Shown: positions 22,176 to 35,332, counted from the first letter of the stretch. The stretch: DNA of 64,000 nucleotides from Capitulum mitella (GCA_030062745.1 CP099843.1:2109001-2173000), one strand, 5' to 3'. Numbers and translations are program-made. Notes: a model not told the origin generated them from the letters alone.

Positions 22176-23362
22176 GTCAGCGCCCAGCCGCCGTCCGCCC
22201 GGTGTCCGGCGCCGGCCGCTGCTTTCAGTTGCTGTGACTTGCTCATGCAGTTGTGAACCACTCCGATTCATACATATTGTTCCGATCGTGCGTTTTGGGA
22301 CGAAAAGAGACCAACTTCAGAAGATTCGAATACTCGATCCGAACGTGCCCACACGAATGTTCGAATCCAAAATCCATCCGAATCCTCAGCTCTACTACGT
22401 ACGGCACTGAGTTTGCTTACGATGAGAGTCTACGACAGAAACACGTTTTTTGACGGGCTGATGAAGTAATTATTGTAGGGAGAATGTACCAGTGTGTGTT
22501 GCCCGGTTTGTTGAACCTTTTTGGACGAGGATCCCGCTTGGCTCATTTGAATCCTACCCAGATCGAAAATAAATACCAGTGACAGGTCAAGGTGAGCTGG
22601 TGCGACCAAAATCCCAAACCGGCATCGACCATCTGAACCACTGACACAAAATGCAAGATTAGGTCGTGGAAAATGACCTTGCGGAGACTTGTCTGCTTTG
22701 TTGTTTTGTACCTAGCTAATGGTGTGCATGTATTTTATTGAAATATGGGACATGGTCCCAAAAAACCGGGTATTATGGCCTGTCTATTTCATTGTGATAC
22801 GGTGACTGGTCCTCATATGAATGAATTTTACACTGTATCATTCTCAAATACTGTGTCGTTCCCAAGAACTGCATCATTCTCAAGCACACGTCACACTCAA
22901 GCACACATCAGGTACATATCACACACAAACGGTGTTATTCAACAGTTGAATAACACCGCAGCACATGATTCATTTTGTTACGGAGTACTGAAATTTCCAG
23001 ACATATAAAATGTGGTATTTTGTATTGACGGGTTAGACACAGCATTCCGCATGCTCATTTGCAGCATAATACGTGAAATTTTGGTAAGCATTAATGTCGG
23101 TTGTAACTGTCAATGATTTCCATTTCAGCTTGAATGTACGACATCAGAATGAAATTGTGCAGGATTTTCGTGAAAAAACTATGAACATATTGTTACATAG
23201 TACACATAAAGTTCGAATGACTGGTGACGCAATGATTTCACATAATGCTAGTTATGCTGAAAGACTTCAGAAAAAATAGGAATGCATTTGCTTTGTGCGC
23301 CCCATTGGAAAATCAGCTTTCATTGCCCTGACTGGCACCTTCCATGCCTTGACACCTTATGC
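22176..23362. other. No recognised gene
   Basis: GC-rich just after the hairpin (22180-22220), then AT-rich. A short inverted repeat, GGTGTTATTCAAC/GTTGAATAACACC, lies at about 22932-22959. Nothing coding was recognised. Confidence 0.4.
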
Positions 23363-23665
23363 TTGATCAAAAGATCCCTTCAGATCCAAGACATAAAGCC
23401 CGTGTTTTGTTGAGAGATTCTTTCAGATCTTAGATCTCTTCAGATCTCAGATCCTATGTCTGTGATATGTCGAAAGATCCCTTCAGATTCCGGATCCTTT
23501 GGCACCATTTTGTTAAAGACCATTTCCGATCCTGGACCCTTTTCCATTTTTTTTTGAGAGATCTCTTTAGATCCTAGATCCTATGATAACATTTCATCGA
23601 GAAATCCCCTGAAATCCCAGATCTTATGATGAAATTTTGTCCGAAGATCCCTTGGGATCCTAGAT
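23363..23665. repeat. Degenerate minisatellite, core AGATCCCTTCAGATCC
   Basis: At least six diverged units of very roughly 45-60 bp. Each contains a form of (A)AGATCCCTTCAGATCC..GATCCTATG, followed by a T-rich spacer. The core equals the arm of the hairpin at 22087-22175. Confidence 0.7.
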
Positions 23666-26600
23666 TCTCTTGTGAAATCTGGGCACATGTTTGCTCCATG
23701 CATGGCCAACTTTTCGTAAACACCATTTCACCCCTAGCTAGGGTTAGTTATAACCATGGGTGTAATCTCTGCGGCGGACATGCCCCTTGCATTTTTCCAG
23801 AAGTGGTGATTTTTTCCTCCTAATTTTTAAGGTATTAAATAGGTATTCGCCACTGGCGACATAATTTCTTGGACCTTAAGTTGTCACAACAGGGATTTAG
23901 CCATAGTTTGTTATGCAGTGTCAGAAAAAAACGATTTATACCCCCGCTCTATCTATTCTTGGTGGAATGCAGTCAGCTTGTCCCCAGACTTCTGGACCGT
24001 GGCTACACCCATAGTTGCGGCAGCCTTGGAACATGACAACAACTTTTTTGGATGACTGGCGCGTGTTTTGCGGAGCAGTGGAAGGAGGTGTCATTGAACT
24101 ATCAAAGTAATTTACCTAGGAGATTTGCAATCTGGCCACCACAATGAACGCCTTTACAACGCTCAGCAAAACTTGTCGACGACGACCAGTCGTTCCACGA
24201 TATTATTTACAGTCTGTCTCCACGCCGTGTGGTCACTGATTCGTGCAAAGTATGGCGAAGTGTTTTGATCACGACTTTTTCGTGAGTTGAAAATGTGCCG
24301 CACACCTGTGCGTGGTCAGCCATAATTTAGGTTCCCTGGTGTTTTAGCCATGCCGGGGCCGAGGCCCGTATGCTTTGCTACACAGCACCTCTCAATGGGT
24401 TCATTGTTTCCAGAGCTATGCCACCTGGCCACGCAATGCTTGCGTTAGCAATGCAACGCAATGAGCTGCTGCACAAAATTAAGACGTTCTGAAGTGTACG
24501 CAAACCACTCCTGAATGGAATTTTCGGACATCGCTGCGGCACTCAATAGAGAGAACGACTGTCCATTTTCTGAAAATTAAACCAAGCAATAGCTACGAGG
24601 TAACTGTTAATGACTCGCGCCATACCAGTTCTTTAATTTACCACTCATCATAGCCGTAGGTGCATTGCCATGTTTGAATGATGTGATTTCATCGAAGATC
24701 AGAAGCAAACACACAAAATACACCAAACCGAAAACCTCTGTAAAAACGGAAGATGGATGCGGATCTGAATCTCGAGTTCGGTGTGGTAAGAATTGGGGGA
24801 CTGTGTAAACCACGAAAAAGTTGCTTTATATGGCTTCGCGCTCCAACGAACGTAAAATACGCAGGATTCCACTGGCGTCCTAAATATAGGGGAAAGGAGT
24901 GCAGTAATCAGAATCAGTGTAGTAGTGCAGTAATCAGACGATATTATATGTTTATTATGTATATACCTGAAATTATGAATGTCTGGCATTTGTACACATT
25001 TACCTAAATGGGAGGAAAGTCCTAAAAGTGAAATAGGATCCAAAAGGAACATTTCCAGAAATTCCAATGTTCCAGAGTTCTTGATTTTTATCCACCAGTC
25101 ACTGTATCAACCAGAAATTTCGCAAATTCTAATGACGGCAATCAACATGTTACACCCAAGTTATGTCGAAAAAGGACTTTGTTTTTGAATTTGGACGATA
25201 AATCATATGTCTTTATATTTAGCACGAACGTGTTAAATGTTATGTAATTAGTCTCAGTTTTTCTTAGGAAAGGTTTATTCGATCGAGCTTTGAAAATTAT
25301 TCGCCCGCATCACACATTGTTCCTGTTCCTTCGAAACTCATTTCGAAGTAAAAAAAAAATAAATATCGGAACAAATCCCCACCTTAAGAGCATGTAACGA
25401 TGTTTTCAAATAGCTAATACAGACAAGTTTGCTTGTTCGTTCATTGTGGTGACAATACTTTGCTCTCTGCCGAGACACGGCAAACCTGTTTTTTGTTCAT
25501 TTTTGAACAACGGACCCTTCGTTTAGTCAGCAGAATACCGCTGATGGGATTTTGAAAAGTGGAAAAGGAACACATGGACACAATAAATATACCTATGCCA
25601 AAATGCGTGCCATTCGGAGGTGAGACTTTACCCGAGTTTTTTTGCAACAATTTCCGATTAAAAGATACAGCTGACTTTGTTCATGTATTGTAGTTCAGCA
25701 CGAAAGAAAGTAAATAGAAAATCCGTCCCCACAAAACAAAAACTAACTATGCATCTGGACGTGGGCCGGTAACTTATCCCATATCCAGATTCGTACCCAG
25801 GTCTGGATGTGTCAATAAAGCAATGGCGTTCGGTAAACGTTCAGCGAAGGCACCCAGCCTTCCTACGCCGTCAAAGCTTTCGTTCGCTGTTGTTGCAGAG
25901 TGACTTCCACAGCCACGGGCCAATGCAAAAGACGCTTTACGGGCGGCCATTTTATATTATACGCGCCCATTCCTGTCGAAATATCCCTGGATAATGGGCG
26001 AAAATGATGTTTCCCGTAAATTCACCAACATTCATTGCTGCAGAAAGCCATGCTCACCAAATACCTCGGAGATAGGTTGTGCACGTAGGACGTCAGCCTT
26101 CAGAGCTATGGACTGCTCCCACTGCCGGAACACGGCTGAACTCACGCAGGGTCACCCCTGTCATCACCGTCGGGCTGAGAGGTCAGCGGCGCGCTGCGAG
26201 GCCAGTGGTACCGGCAGATCGGACATAAAAACAAAACGGACTACAGTGATGCTGGTTATAAACAGATCTCAAACGGATTTCAGGACGCACGCATTAACTT
26301 ATATTTTGATCATAAAACATGCAGAAGTGGTCCTGATAAGCGAGAACGCTGTTCGCACCACTCAAACGAGATGGCAAGAAAATGAATGCAAACATAGCCA
26401 CGGTGTAAGTCCAAAAAGGAGAACTCGCTACCATGGCCTTTCAGGAAATAATTATGGACTGTCGTATCAAAAGCTTTCCGCAACTTTGCTTCATCAAAGT
26501 CGCCAGTCATGGATGACCACGTGCATTCCTGATGCAAAACCGGGCGATGCGCATGGTACTTCTTAATAAAATCTAATGTCAGCTTGGTAATACAACTGGG

Positions 26601-27020
26601 ATAGTACTGTGAGTATCCGAGAGACAGGTATTAGATGTTGTGAATGTTCACGACCCGCGATGTGGGCATGGCGTAAACGTAGGTGCTCATGGCTCTACCA
26701 AGGCGTGCGCGGTAGGATGCAGTTTAAGATCTTAGTAGTGGGGAGCTATTCTCATTTTCGTCCATTTTTTGCGCGACTTTCTCCAGAAATCGGCGTCTGA
26801 GCAGAAATGTAATGGCTATTTCAAAGCCTGGCTCGATCAAGCCTACCATTGTCAAAATATTCATGTTGTTTTATTATGTTCGAGAAATCCTTGCTTCACG
26901 CGTTGATTTACAGATTTCTTTGATTCTCAGCAGCGCATTTCGTTAATTCAAATTAAATGCATTCTGAGAATTCCACTGATGTGTCCAAATCCGGTCTATT
27001 TTGCCTCTTAGCCTTTTGGA
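23666..27020. other. No recognised gene
   Basis: Open frames at 24699-25067 (minus), 25994-26566 (plus, 190 codons) and 26310-26537 (minus) were inspected. The last contains a K-A-F-D-x-x-x-H phrase that recalls reverse transcriptases, but no supporting block was found. No gene is called. Confidence 0.4.
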
Positions 27021-27022
27021 AA

Positions 27023-27183
27023 TTTTTAAAAAAAATTTTTTTGGAAAAAAAAAAAAAAAAAAAAAAATTTTTTTTTTTAAAAAAAACAAAAAAAAAAAAA
27101 AAAAAATATTAATTTATTTTTTTTTTATTATAAAATATTTTTTAAAAATAAAGTTAAAAGGAGGGGAAAATTTTTTTTTCCCC
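27023..27183. repeat. A/T homopolymer block, possible assembly artefact
   Basis: Runs of A and T are joined with hardly any other base, then GGGGAAAA, T9 and CCCC, so the block looks like stuttered homopolymers rather than an evolved repeat. See findings. Confidence 0.7.
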
Positions 27184-27590
27184 AAACTTTAACCCCTTAA
27201 CAACGACAAACAAGTGCTGAAGATCTTCGCATAGCATGCTACTGTCATGACACGGAAACCTTGTGCTTAGAGGAATTTCCCTTTCGCTTTGTCAGTACTT
27301 TTCACATGATTTATAAAGAGCTCAAACATAAGAACCTGTTACAAAGCAGGAGAGTTTGCTTCACAAATTGCAAAACTGGGTTACAATACTGGTTCTTGAT
27401 TACCAGCCGAATTCAATGTCGGCTGCTAGATTTCTTAGTGAATCTTAAAAGTTGTTGGATGAACATGGTGTCGCTACCCGTCACATGAGGGCTTTCAGCC
27501 TTGGTTGTCGAGTAGCATCCAAGAGACACGTCAGCTCTTTCACGTCAGCTCCCTCCACCGAGCCTTTCAGTTCCAGCCAGCCGCGGCTGC
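27184..27590. other. Island 5' flank, no recognised gene
   Basis: Ordinary composition; nothing recognised. It leads into the GC-rich island. Confidence 0.4.
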
Positions 27591-28345
27591 AACAGGGCTT
27601 TGAGCGCCCCCGCGCGTGACTTGCACTGCGAGCTCCTCACGCAGCATGACTTGCTCCCGGGCCGTTCCACGCAGCGTGACTTGCGGTTCAGCTTCGCCAC
27701 ACCGGCGTCTCCGATGAGGAGCCTAGCGCTTCTCGTGTCCGCTCGTCTCACCGGCGTGCGTCCGTCCGCCTGTCCAGCGTCAGAGAGCTCACTCCGCTGG
27801 GAGGTTCCCGCTGCTGGCTCCCCGGCTCGGCAGCCCCTCCGGCGGTGGCGGCCGGCCGACCCGTCACGTGACGGTCGGCGGCACGACCCGTCACGGCGGC
27901 GGCGGGCGCAGTCGGCCGCGGCCCGGCGGCGGCCGGCCGGCGCCGCGACGCCGCGCCGGGCCGCGCCGTCCCCCAAATGAAGCCGCTCGAAACATTAGAG
28001 CCGCAGTTCCGGTCATTTAACCGGCCCGCCATTAGCCCGGTTTTTGCCAGGCGCGCCGTTAGCGGCCGTGACGTCATCGGATGGGTTGTCATCGACGGCC
28101 GGCGGCCGCCCTCCGTCATCGGCGCCGACGGCCGACGGCTCCGGAAATCGCCGGGATCTCCGACGGCGGCGTTCGATGGCCATTTAGAGGCGGCCCGCGA
28201 AAAACGGCCGGCATCGGGCAAATGGCCCCAACTGGTCCATTTCTCACTGTTTTTGCTGGCGGCCTTGTCTACACTGCTCGCCGTCGCCAACGACGTCCTT
28301 TGTCCCCGTCGAAGCCGGAGGCCGGAGTCGGCGCGCATTCTGCCG
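27591..28345. promoter_or_regulatory. CpG-rich island (candidate promoter or first-exon region)
   Basis: Composition changes sharply to GC-rich with very frequent CG and GCCGGC. It also contains a CRE-like TGACGTCA (28069-28076) and several short GTGACTTGC repeats (27614-27690). Long open frames on both strands (up to 196 codons, 27748-28338 minus) follow from the lack of stop codons in such DNA and have no known domain. It could be a CpG-island promoter, a 5' exon or a conserved enhancer. The CCATTAG..CCCGGTTTTTGCC motif at 28029-28048 recurs inverted in the 60.8-kb island. Confidence 0.5.
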
Positions 28346-29464
28346 ACTCATCGCGCGGAGGCGGCAGAATTTCAGGATGTGTCGTATTCGTTAAGGTCAA
28401 TTTATCCGCGGCTAATCAATGATGGGTTTGGCCTTTTTATACGCCTGCTGCCGTGTAAGAATTAGGCATTTGTTCACAGGCTTCGGTGCTCACTTTGGAG
28501 CGCGTTTTGTGATGTCCAAATTTATTTCCATTACTTAGGATAGAAAATAACGCCATTCTTTATTCCTTTCATTGCAAAAGCAGCACGCGACAGCAACTTT
28601 GACATTCGGGCAACGCAGCAAACTTAAAAGTTCAACTAAGTGGACGAGCCATCCACGACACTTTTTGTTTTACTCGCTTTGCGTAAAGTTTTGTTGCATA
28701 ACATAAGTATGTTTTATAAGGTAGCATTAAAATGATAATGGAAATTTAATGCATAAATCTATATGGTGATTAAGAAAGTGTTGACCTTATGTTTTGTGTA
28801 AAGAAATCTTTGAACTGGGTGTTCGTAACCATCTCCTTCAAATATTTTGCAAAACTCAAAACAATGCTTTTTCAGACGAGCATTCTGCCATTTATCACAA
28901 ATGCTAAATAAGGTTGCTAGGGAGTTTTAAGATGACTACGCCCATAAATGGTGCGAAAAGGTCATTATAAACATTTCAAATCAGGCAGCCACTCGAAACA
29001 AAACTCGTGTTCGTCCTTATGCTCGTGTCTATGGTACTGTTTGAATGAGTTCCTGTTTTTCGCAGCTCATGATTACAGTAATCCTGTAGTGTGCGGCCTT
29101 GAGTCAGCCCAAAGCAAATCTAGTTTTTTTCCTCGGTTTTTCACTAAAATGTGATGAGGCCAAGGTCCCAATTTTCGAATGAAAATCTGATAGTCATTAA
29201 ACAGCTACGGCAGGAGTAGCAGTGGGGAACTAAACTTCCGTGGGTTTCTCAGAAAATAATGGGACGTTAGAACAGTCAGGGGCGTCAATTTCTGTAAATG
29301 ATTGGGTGGGCCGAGCCGTGGGCCCGACAACGTAACCTCCCCTAAACGTGGGTTTCTCAATGGCTTCAACCCACTTTATTTTGATCAATGGGAATTTTTC
29401 GAGTTTTTTTACTATTTTAAAATAAAGAATTGAGTACATTCCATCTATATACGTATATATCTTA

Positions 29465-29466
<2 letters not shown>
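28346..29466. other. No recognised gene
   Basis: AT-rich, with no coding motif. The part at 29270-29345 (GTGGGCCGAGCCGTGGGCCCG) looks like a transposon fragment without assignment. Confidence 0.4.

Positions 29467-29514
<48 letters not shown>
29467..29514. repeat. (TA)n microsatellite
   Basis: About 24 uninterrupted TA dinucleotides. Confidence 0.97.
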
Positions 29515-29517
<3 letters not shown>

Positions 29518-29659
29518 ATAGAAAGATGGATGGATACCGCTCTTTATGCCTTCATTCTATACTTTCTGCATATTTTTATGTATTGCGGCCGTTTCTTTCG
29601 TTATTTTTGCCCAATTCCCTTTAAAACTGGGGAAAAATGTTCGAGGAGCCCAAACCAAC

Positions 29660-30813
29660 ATTGAAGGGGCCCAAATCAACATTAGGTGGGCCAGGGCAGC
29701 TTTGAAAGAATACAAATCGACACCACTGAGAAGAGTAAATCGGATAATGTCGAAAGTGGATGCTACCGGTGACTGTGATCGAAGAGTGGGGAAGCGGCCG
29801 TCCACGATTCGGAAGAACGACTAAAAATGTTTTGAAAATCGGAAGAACTTACATTGAGACAAGACTTCCCGAAAAGCCACAGGTCACAAAGAGAATTATT
29901 TGGCGGAGTAATGGATGTTTAAAAAGTTCTGTGGAACATATTTTCAAACGTAGTTTTTATCTCTCCTGCTTTAAGAAGGGCAAAGTGAACTGGCCACAGA
30001 AATCGAAAGAGAGGTAAGCTTGGAAAGATCCCAGGCACTGCTGAAATGCTCTCCAGCCGCAGGATCATTGCGCCGCGTCTGGTTTTCGGATGAGAGCGTT
30101 TTTAGGATAAATCGCCGCATCAAGAAACAGAACGACAGAACTTACGGGAGACATTCTAGTCGAGAAGTCAGTCCCAAAAGAATGGAAATGGAAATCCAAA
30201 CCACACGGGAAGAGTAATGGTAGAGGCTTACTTTACTCAGATGGACAAGACCGAGTTAGTTTTCATCGAAATCGGCGTACGCCTCAATCAGACCAGTTTC
30301 CGGGAGATCCTGAAGTATCATTGCTTTTCAAATATTGAGTTTGGTGTATTCCAGTTTATTTTAATATTTTGAAATAGTAATTGTTTTCAAATGATAAAAC
30401 TCAAATATATTTTCAAATATTCGAAACATCTGTGGAGACAACTGGATATTCCAGCAAGACGGCGCGACCTGCAATGCTGCGCTGTGCATAGCAGTATCTG
30501 GAGGAGGAGATATCTAGAGGAGCTATCTAGGAAATATCTAGAGGAGCAATGTCAAGATTCCATCAAGCACGACCAATGGACGCTGAGACGCCCAGCTTTG
30601 AATCCCTGTGACTCTCATGTATGGGCAGAGCTTGAACGCTTTGTTTACCGAAGGGACAGGCGTCCGTGATCCGTACATCACCTGAAGGAGCGGCTGAAAT
30701 CCTGTTGGGAAATGCCGACAACTCGTCAAATCGGAAAAGTGGTCAAGTCTTCCCCAAAACGGCCGAGGATCTCTGCCGGTGGCGGCGGAGGTCGTTTTGA
30801 GCACAGGATGTAA
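29660..30813 (+). pseudogene. Tc1/mariner-superfamily transposase relic
   Basis: The DNA-binding half lies at about 29690-29990: R-R-V-N-R-I-M then T-G, R-R-V-G, a G-R-P-like turn and T-K-N-V, then a second helix-turn-helix ending with S-S-V-E-H-I-F-K. The catalytic core starts at VWFSDESVF (about 30078), whose Asp (30089-30091) is the first acidic residue, followed by I-K-K-Q-N-D-R. K-T-E-L-V-F-I-E lies at about 30248, IFQQDGA has the second Asp at 30458-30460, and A-L-N-P-C-D-S-H-V-W carries the third acidic residue (30610-30612). The tail ends at TAA 30811-30813. Several frameshifts, an AT-rich insertion (about 30320-30440) and a tandem duplication of TATCTAGAGGAGC (about 30507-30548) break the frame. 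The third residue is Asp, as in mariner. Confidence 0.85.
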
Positions 30814-33800
30814 ACGGCCTGTTTTATGGTGCAAGGTAATTACACTGCAACTGTGCGTTTGTATTTTCATAAGCGCAGTTTCTAGCTTTTCTCGCTACTT
30901 ACCACATAACTGAGAAACACGGAAGATGGTCTAAATGGCATTACGTGAGTAAACAGCAAAGAAAAGGTAAGTAAGGAGTTCGAGACAGAATTGGAGGAAA
31001 CAGATAAGTTCAGTACGCGAGCATGAACTGATCTGATTTCTGTTCGCAGTGACGTCGTATCAAGGAATTGGGTAAGGATTATTATTGCATTCCTTCTCGT
31101 ATCTGACATCTCGACATGTTTGATCGCTCACATTCCATGGCAGAATGATTCTGCAGCTTTTTCTTCTTTTTGGCTGGTGTTGCCCCCAGTCTAAATGCCC
31201 GAGAGATTCCCAATATAAATGAATAATCATCTGGTTGTTTCAAACTCACGAGTTGACACCAGACGGAATCACTCCTATTCTGATATATTTCTTTGGACGG
31301 ACGCGACACTAACTCAAAATAATATCAGCCTTAGATAATTAGACATCCCCTAAGCCTTAGACATCCCCTAAGCCCTTCCGGGAGACTGAGCATGCATCCT
31401 CAGTGCACTTCGTCCGCAGGGAATTTCAATCCCTTGCCCCACCAAGAACAAATGAGGGTGGTTGGTACATGATCCGGCCCGGTTCATAAAAACATAAGCG
31501 GCCTGCACGAATTTTAAATTGCTGTCATAAACAGAGTTTTAAAGCCAGTGTTACAAACTTTGTGTGAGTGGACAGATAGTTAACTGGGCAGAATTATGAA
31601 AATAGTTAATTTGATTTCAGTTTAAGTCCCGAGGTAGGTCAAGGTCAAGTCAAAAGTTACTTCAAAACATAGAACGCCCTTTTTTTAAATTTTACCCAGA
31701 AAACGGAAGACATGTAAAAAGCTTCTGCGTGGTCTACCGGTTTACCAAGTTTCAGATGGATATAAGGTCAGGTCACATAGAAATGATCGAAAATGTGTTC
31801 GCGCTTACCCATTTTTCGCAGAAGCCAAACAATGAACTGCTGTCATTTTCTTGTTCAACGCCTATTTCAGGGTGCGAAATAATGTAAGAGGATGACTAAA
31901 TTGACGTGCCTATGTACTTAATCTCTTCTAAACCCTCTAAGGTCATTGGCCTGAGATGAACTAGCGTATTTTTGGCGCTGATTTTGAATTCAGCGCCCAA
32001 AAATGCATAGGTATGGCGCACGTTGGGGCAAATAGTTAGGAAGAAATGGAAGGTGGCTGAGAAATGGGTCAGATGGAAAATGGGTCAGAGAAATGGGTCA
32101 GATGGGTTTGCCTTCGGTGTAGCATTCCGTGCCAATGGAATGCTACATTTCCGGCGCATTATTTTCAGGCTGGACGACGCAATGACGCTTTTTTTTATTT
32201 ACTAGTGCTAAATAGTGGGTTTAGCGGTAAAATTGGATTTGTGGAGCACGTTTCGCCATTTTCGCTTTCACAGAGTCGCTTTAGGGAAGTGACCAGACGA
32301 CCCTGAGTGACCCTTTTGGTGGTTATCTGACCTGTGAGGTATTTGTGGGTGCCAAACTCAAATTGAGCGATGGAAGGTATCCCGAGTGACCACAAAACAA
32401 GGAACATGAAAGTTCGTGGAATTACAGTTATGCGGCTCAAGATACGCTGAAGTAAAAACCTAAACATATATACTGAGCCAATCGTCTCAAACTGTACTCT
32501 GTACATTGTAGTTTCTGTGTTCTACAAAAATATCTCCGTACATTTTAGCGTGGCGACCAACGTTTTTTTGCGGTACAAACGAAAGTCTGGCAAACCGCGC
32601 CGAATTTGACTTTTTATCTCATCTGGCCCTGAGGGTCACACTTTTGTGGCCCTAACCCCATTAGTTTTTTAGCAGTGACCCACCCCCCAGAAAACGTGAT
32701 GGACGTACCGTGCAACTGAAGAAACTGCAACAAATGGGCCGATTTGGCTTATTCGGAAGGTAAACGATCGCCTTTAATGAAGCGCCCCCGGGAATGTTAA
32801 ATTTTGGGCCTCAAGATTATATCGTAGGTCGCAAGTGACGTCAAAGTTCAGCATTAGACCGATTTGGCCCTGACGTTTTCTGCGAATATGTCACGGATTA
32901 CAGACGTCTTAAGGCTGGAATACGAAAAAGGCTAACATAGTATGTCAATACGCTTTTATCTGAGGAAAATGGGAACCCATGCCAAGCTAAGTTATGCGGT
33001 ACTGAAAGGTCAATTACACCATAGTTTGAAGTATATAGAATATGGTGCATGAAGGTCCATAAATAGGCCATAAGCGCCACGAAGTCAGATTCCTGTAAAT
33101 GTTCGAGTGGTTACACCAAACAGTTTTCAAATTATGTGTCACAAATGGTTGTGCGACGTAAACTGACACCTTATTTTAAAAAAATCCCAGTCGTCATACA
33201 TTTTACATGTTGCAAACGACTTTGCCGAGATCATGGATAATCTGCATTGACCTGTCATGACACTATAAATCGCACCGGACACTATCTTCCACGTCGCACA
33301 ACTAGTTTCATTCGTATTCAGCCAAAAAACAAAATCAGGAAGTGTCATTGTCTTATAACATCATAACGGCACGCCCTTGGATGACCTCACCATGTATTCT
33401 ACAAAAATGTGCGTAATTGGTGTACCGAGGCCCGAGGAGCACGGGAAATTTGATTGGTTACTCATACTTAGAAGCATTACGTGCGCTTTTTCCACTTGGC
33501 TTCAACGTCTGCGGTTACAAACGGCGTCACTTGATATTGCCCTGAGGCAGTGGTTTTCCAAGCCTAAACTTCAAGACAACATAAAATGTAGAAGACGACA
33601 GTCGAAACGAGAAATATTTGAAACTAGTACATTCGAGATCAGGACAACGTTCTTTTTCAAAATCCGGTGTTTGCCCAACTCACGCCAGAAGTTTATCGGT
33701 GACTTGGTGAAATCTAGATCCAAACGGCACTGTTCCACATTCATAATGCAATCCAGAACGTTTGCCGGTGGCCGGGGTCCTGCGAGCGCGGGGTCGGTCC

Positions 33801-35332
33801 AGCGCTGGCTGAGTGATATTCTCGGCATTGTCGGGCGGCGATGGTGGGGAACAGATGGTAGTGAGTCCTTCAATTATCTCGGATGATGAATTGGACGTGG
33901 CGCGCAGCATTCGCTCTCGTCCCTACACAGCACCTATGCCTCACAGTGGACTGGTCATGACATGAAAAAATTAGCTGTGAGCCATCCCTCCAGCCACTGC
34001 GCCAGAAGGAACGCGGATGGCGGTCCAGGACGTACGCACGAGTATGCCAAAAATATTGCCTACGCACCGTGAGGTGCCGCGCGTCTACCGTGGTGCACAA
34101 GAACGAAATAAGTGTAGAGACATAACCCAAGAAGGTGCCTTGTTTGCTGAGTAGAACATCAAAACTACGCCACAGGGATGGGGTGCGGTGGTCGCCTGTT
34201 TCCGTCATTTCCACACCGTCGTTCTCGGAAGGTTACTCCCCGGTCTCGAACCTTTCTAGTGGCCCCCGGCCGCGGCGAGTTGGCACTTTCAATTGATTGG
34301 AGCAACAGCACCAAGGCTCGGCGGGTGCATTCAAAGGACGCCGCACAATGGGCACTGGATGTATTTCATCAATTATAGTGGGGTCATAATGGAGCGCTCG
34401 GACGCCGTAAATTTTGCCAGCACCTCTGGACGGCGGCCATTGGTCGTTTCCATGACAACGCCGATCAACACGACGCTCTTTTGTCCCGGTGATTATCGAC
34501 TCGCGTTGCATACACCGTGGAAAACGGCAAACATCGGACAGGGTCGTTAGGCGACGGAAGGTGAGGGCTACGGCTTTTGAATGGGTCAATCAATGGTGGC
34601 ATTTGTCGCGCGCTATTTGGCCACCGCTGTATTTGATCGTCCAGTCCAAACTAGTCTCCTGTAATAATCGCTGCGAAGCGACGACATTAGGTCCACAAAC
34701 CAACTGAGGCCCTCATTTCTAAACCGTCAAAGCCATTTGTAACAAAAAAGTTTGGAAGCAATTCAGTTTAATGGCAAAATGTTTAGGCAATTGATCGGAA
34801 ATGCGTTTTACTTTACATCGTTGAAAGTTTCTTGTGGAAAAAAACATTGGGCAGTTGAAAATCATAACCAGAAAACGGATTAAGTTGCGTGTTAATTTCT
34901 TTGCTTTATTTTAAAGATTCCTACTTTCAGCACGGGAATCCTGTTTTTTCTTTTAACACCCGCATTTAAAAAAAACGTCGTTAGTAACAGCGGGGATGAA
35001 CGTAAAAGTAAAAGCTCTGCTGAAAACTGTGTTGCCAAACTAATGAACGATACCAACTTAGAAACTGTTGTTTTTTATCAGAGGAAAGCAAATCTTTCAT
35101 TTCATGTCTTCCACACCCTTGACGTCACAGTGTATAAACCCTCGAAATGGAATTCTCGGAAGGAACGTAATATTAAGGGCAATTTGGACCATGACATTAT
35201 CGTCCGTGTAATGTAACACCAGTTTCTACCATTTGCGTTTCCAATGTGGTTGCTCGTCATCCGAAATGCAGAGGATGTTACGATTTGTTTTTTGGTACGA
35301 TACACATTTGTTTACGCACATATGCACATTTG
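30814..35332. other. Repeat-rich non-coding stretch
   Basis: No gene recognised. CTTAGACATCCCCTAAG occurs twice in tandem with small changes (31335-31374). AAATGGGTCAGA occurs three times (32062-32105). Imperfect hairpins lie at 31969-31996, and a perfect 11-bp hairpin at 32118-32147. From about 31.6 to 33.1 kb the text resembles families A/B in style (AGGTCA half-sites, G/C-run borders) but could not be bounded. Open frames at 33377-33886 (plus, 169 codons) and 34233-34589 (minus) have no domain. Confidence 0.4.
32118..32147. repeat. 11-bp perfect hairpin
   Basis: TGTAGCATTCC (32118-32128) and GGAATGCTACA (32137-32147) are exact reverse complements with an 8-nt loop. Confidence 0.75.

Noticed and set aside
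26310-26537. KAFDTTVH phrase suggesting a reverse transcriptase
   Set aside because: No other RT block follows in any frame; too weak alone.
27748-28338. 196-codon minus-strand frame in the CpG island
   Set aside because: Arg/Ala/Gly/Pro-rich translation typical of stop-poor GC-rich DNA; open frames occur on the other strand too.
33377-33886. 169-codon plus-strand frame
   Set aside because: No domain; overlapped by open frames on the minus strand.
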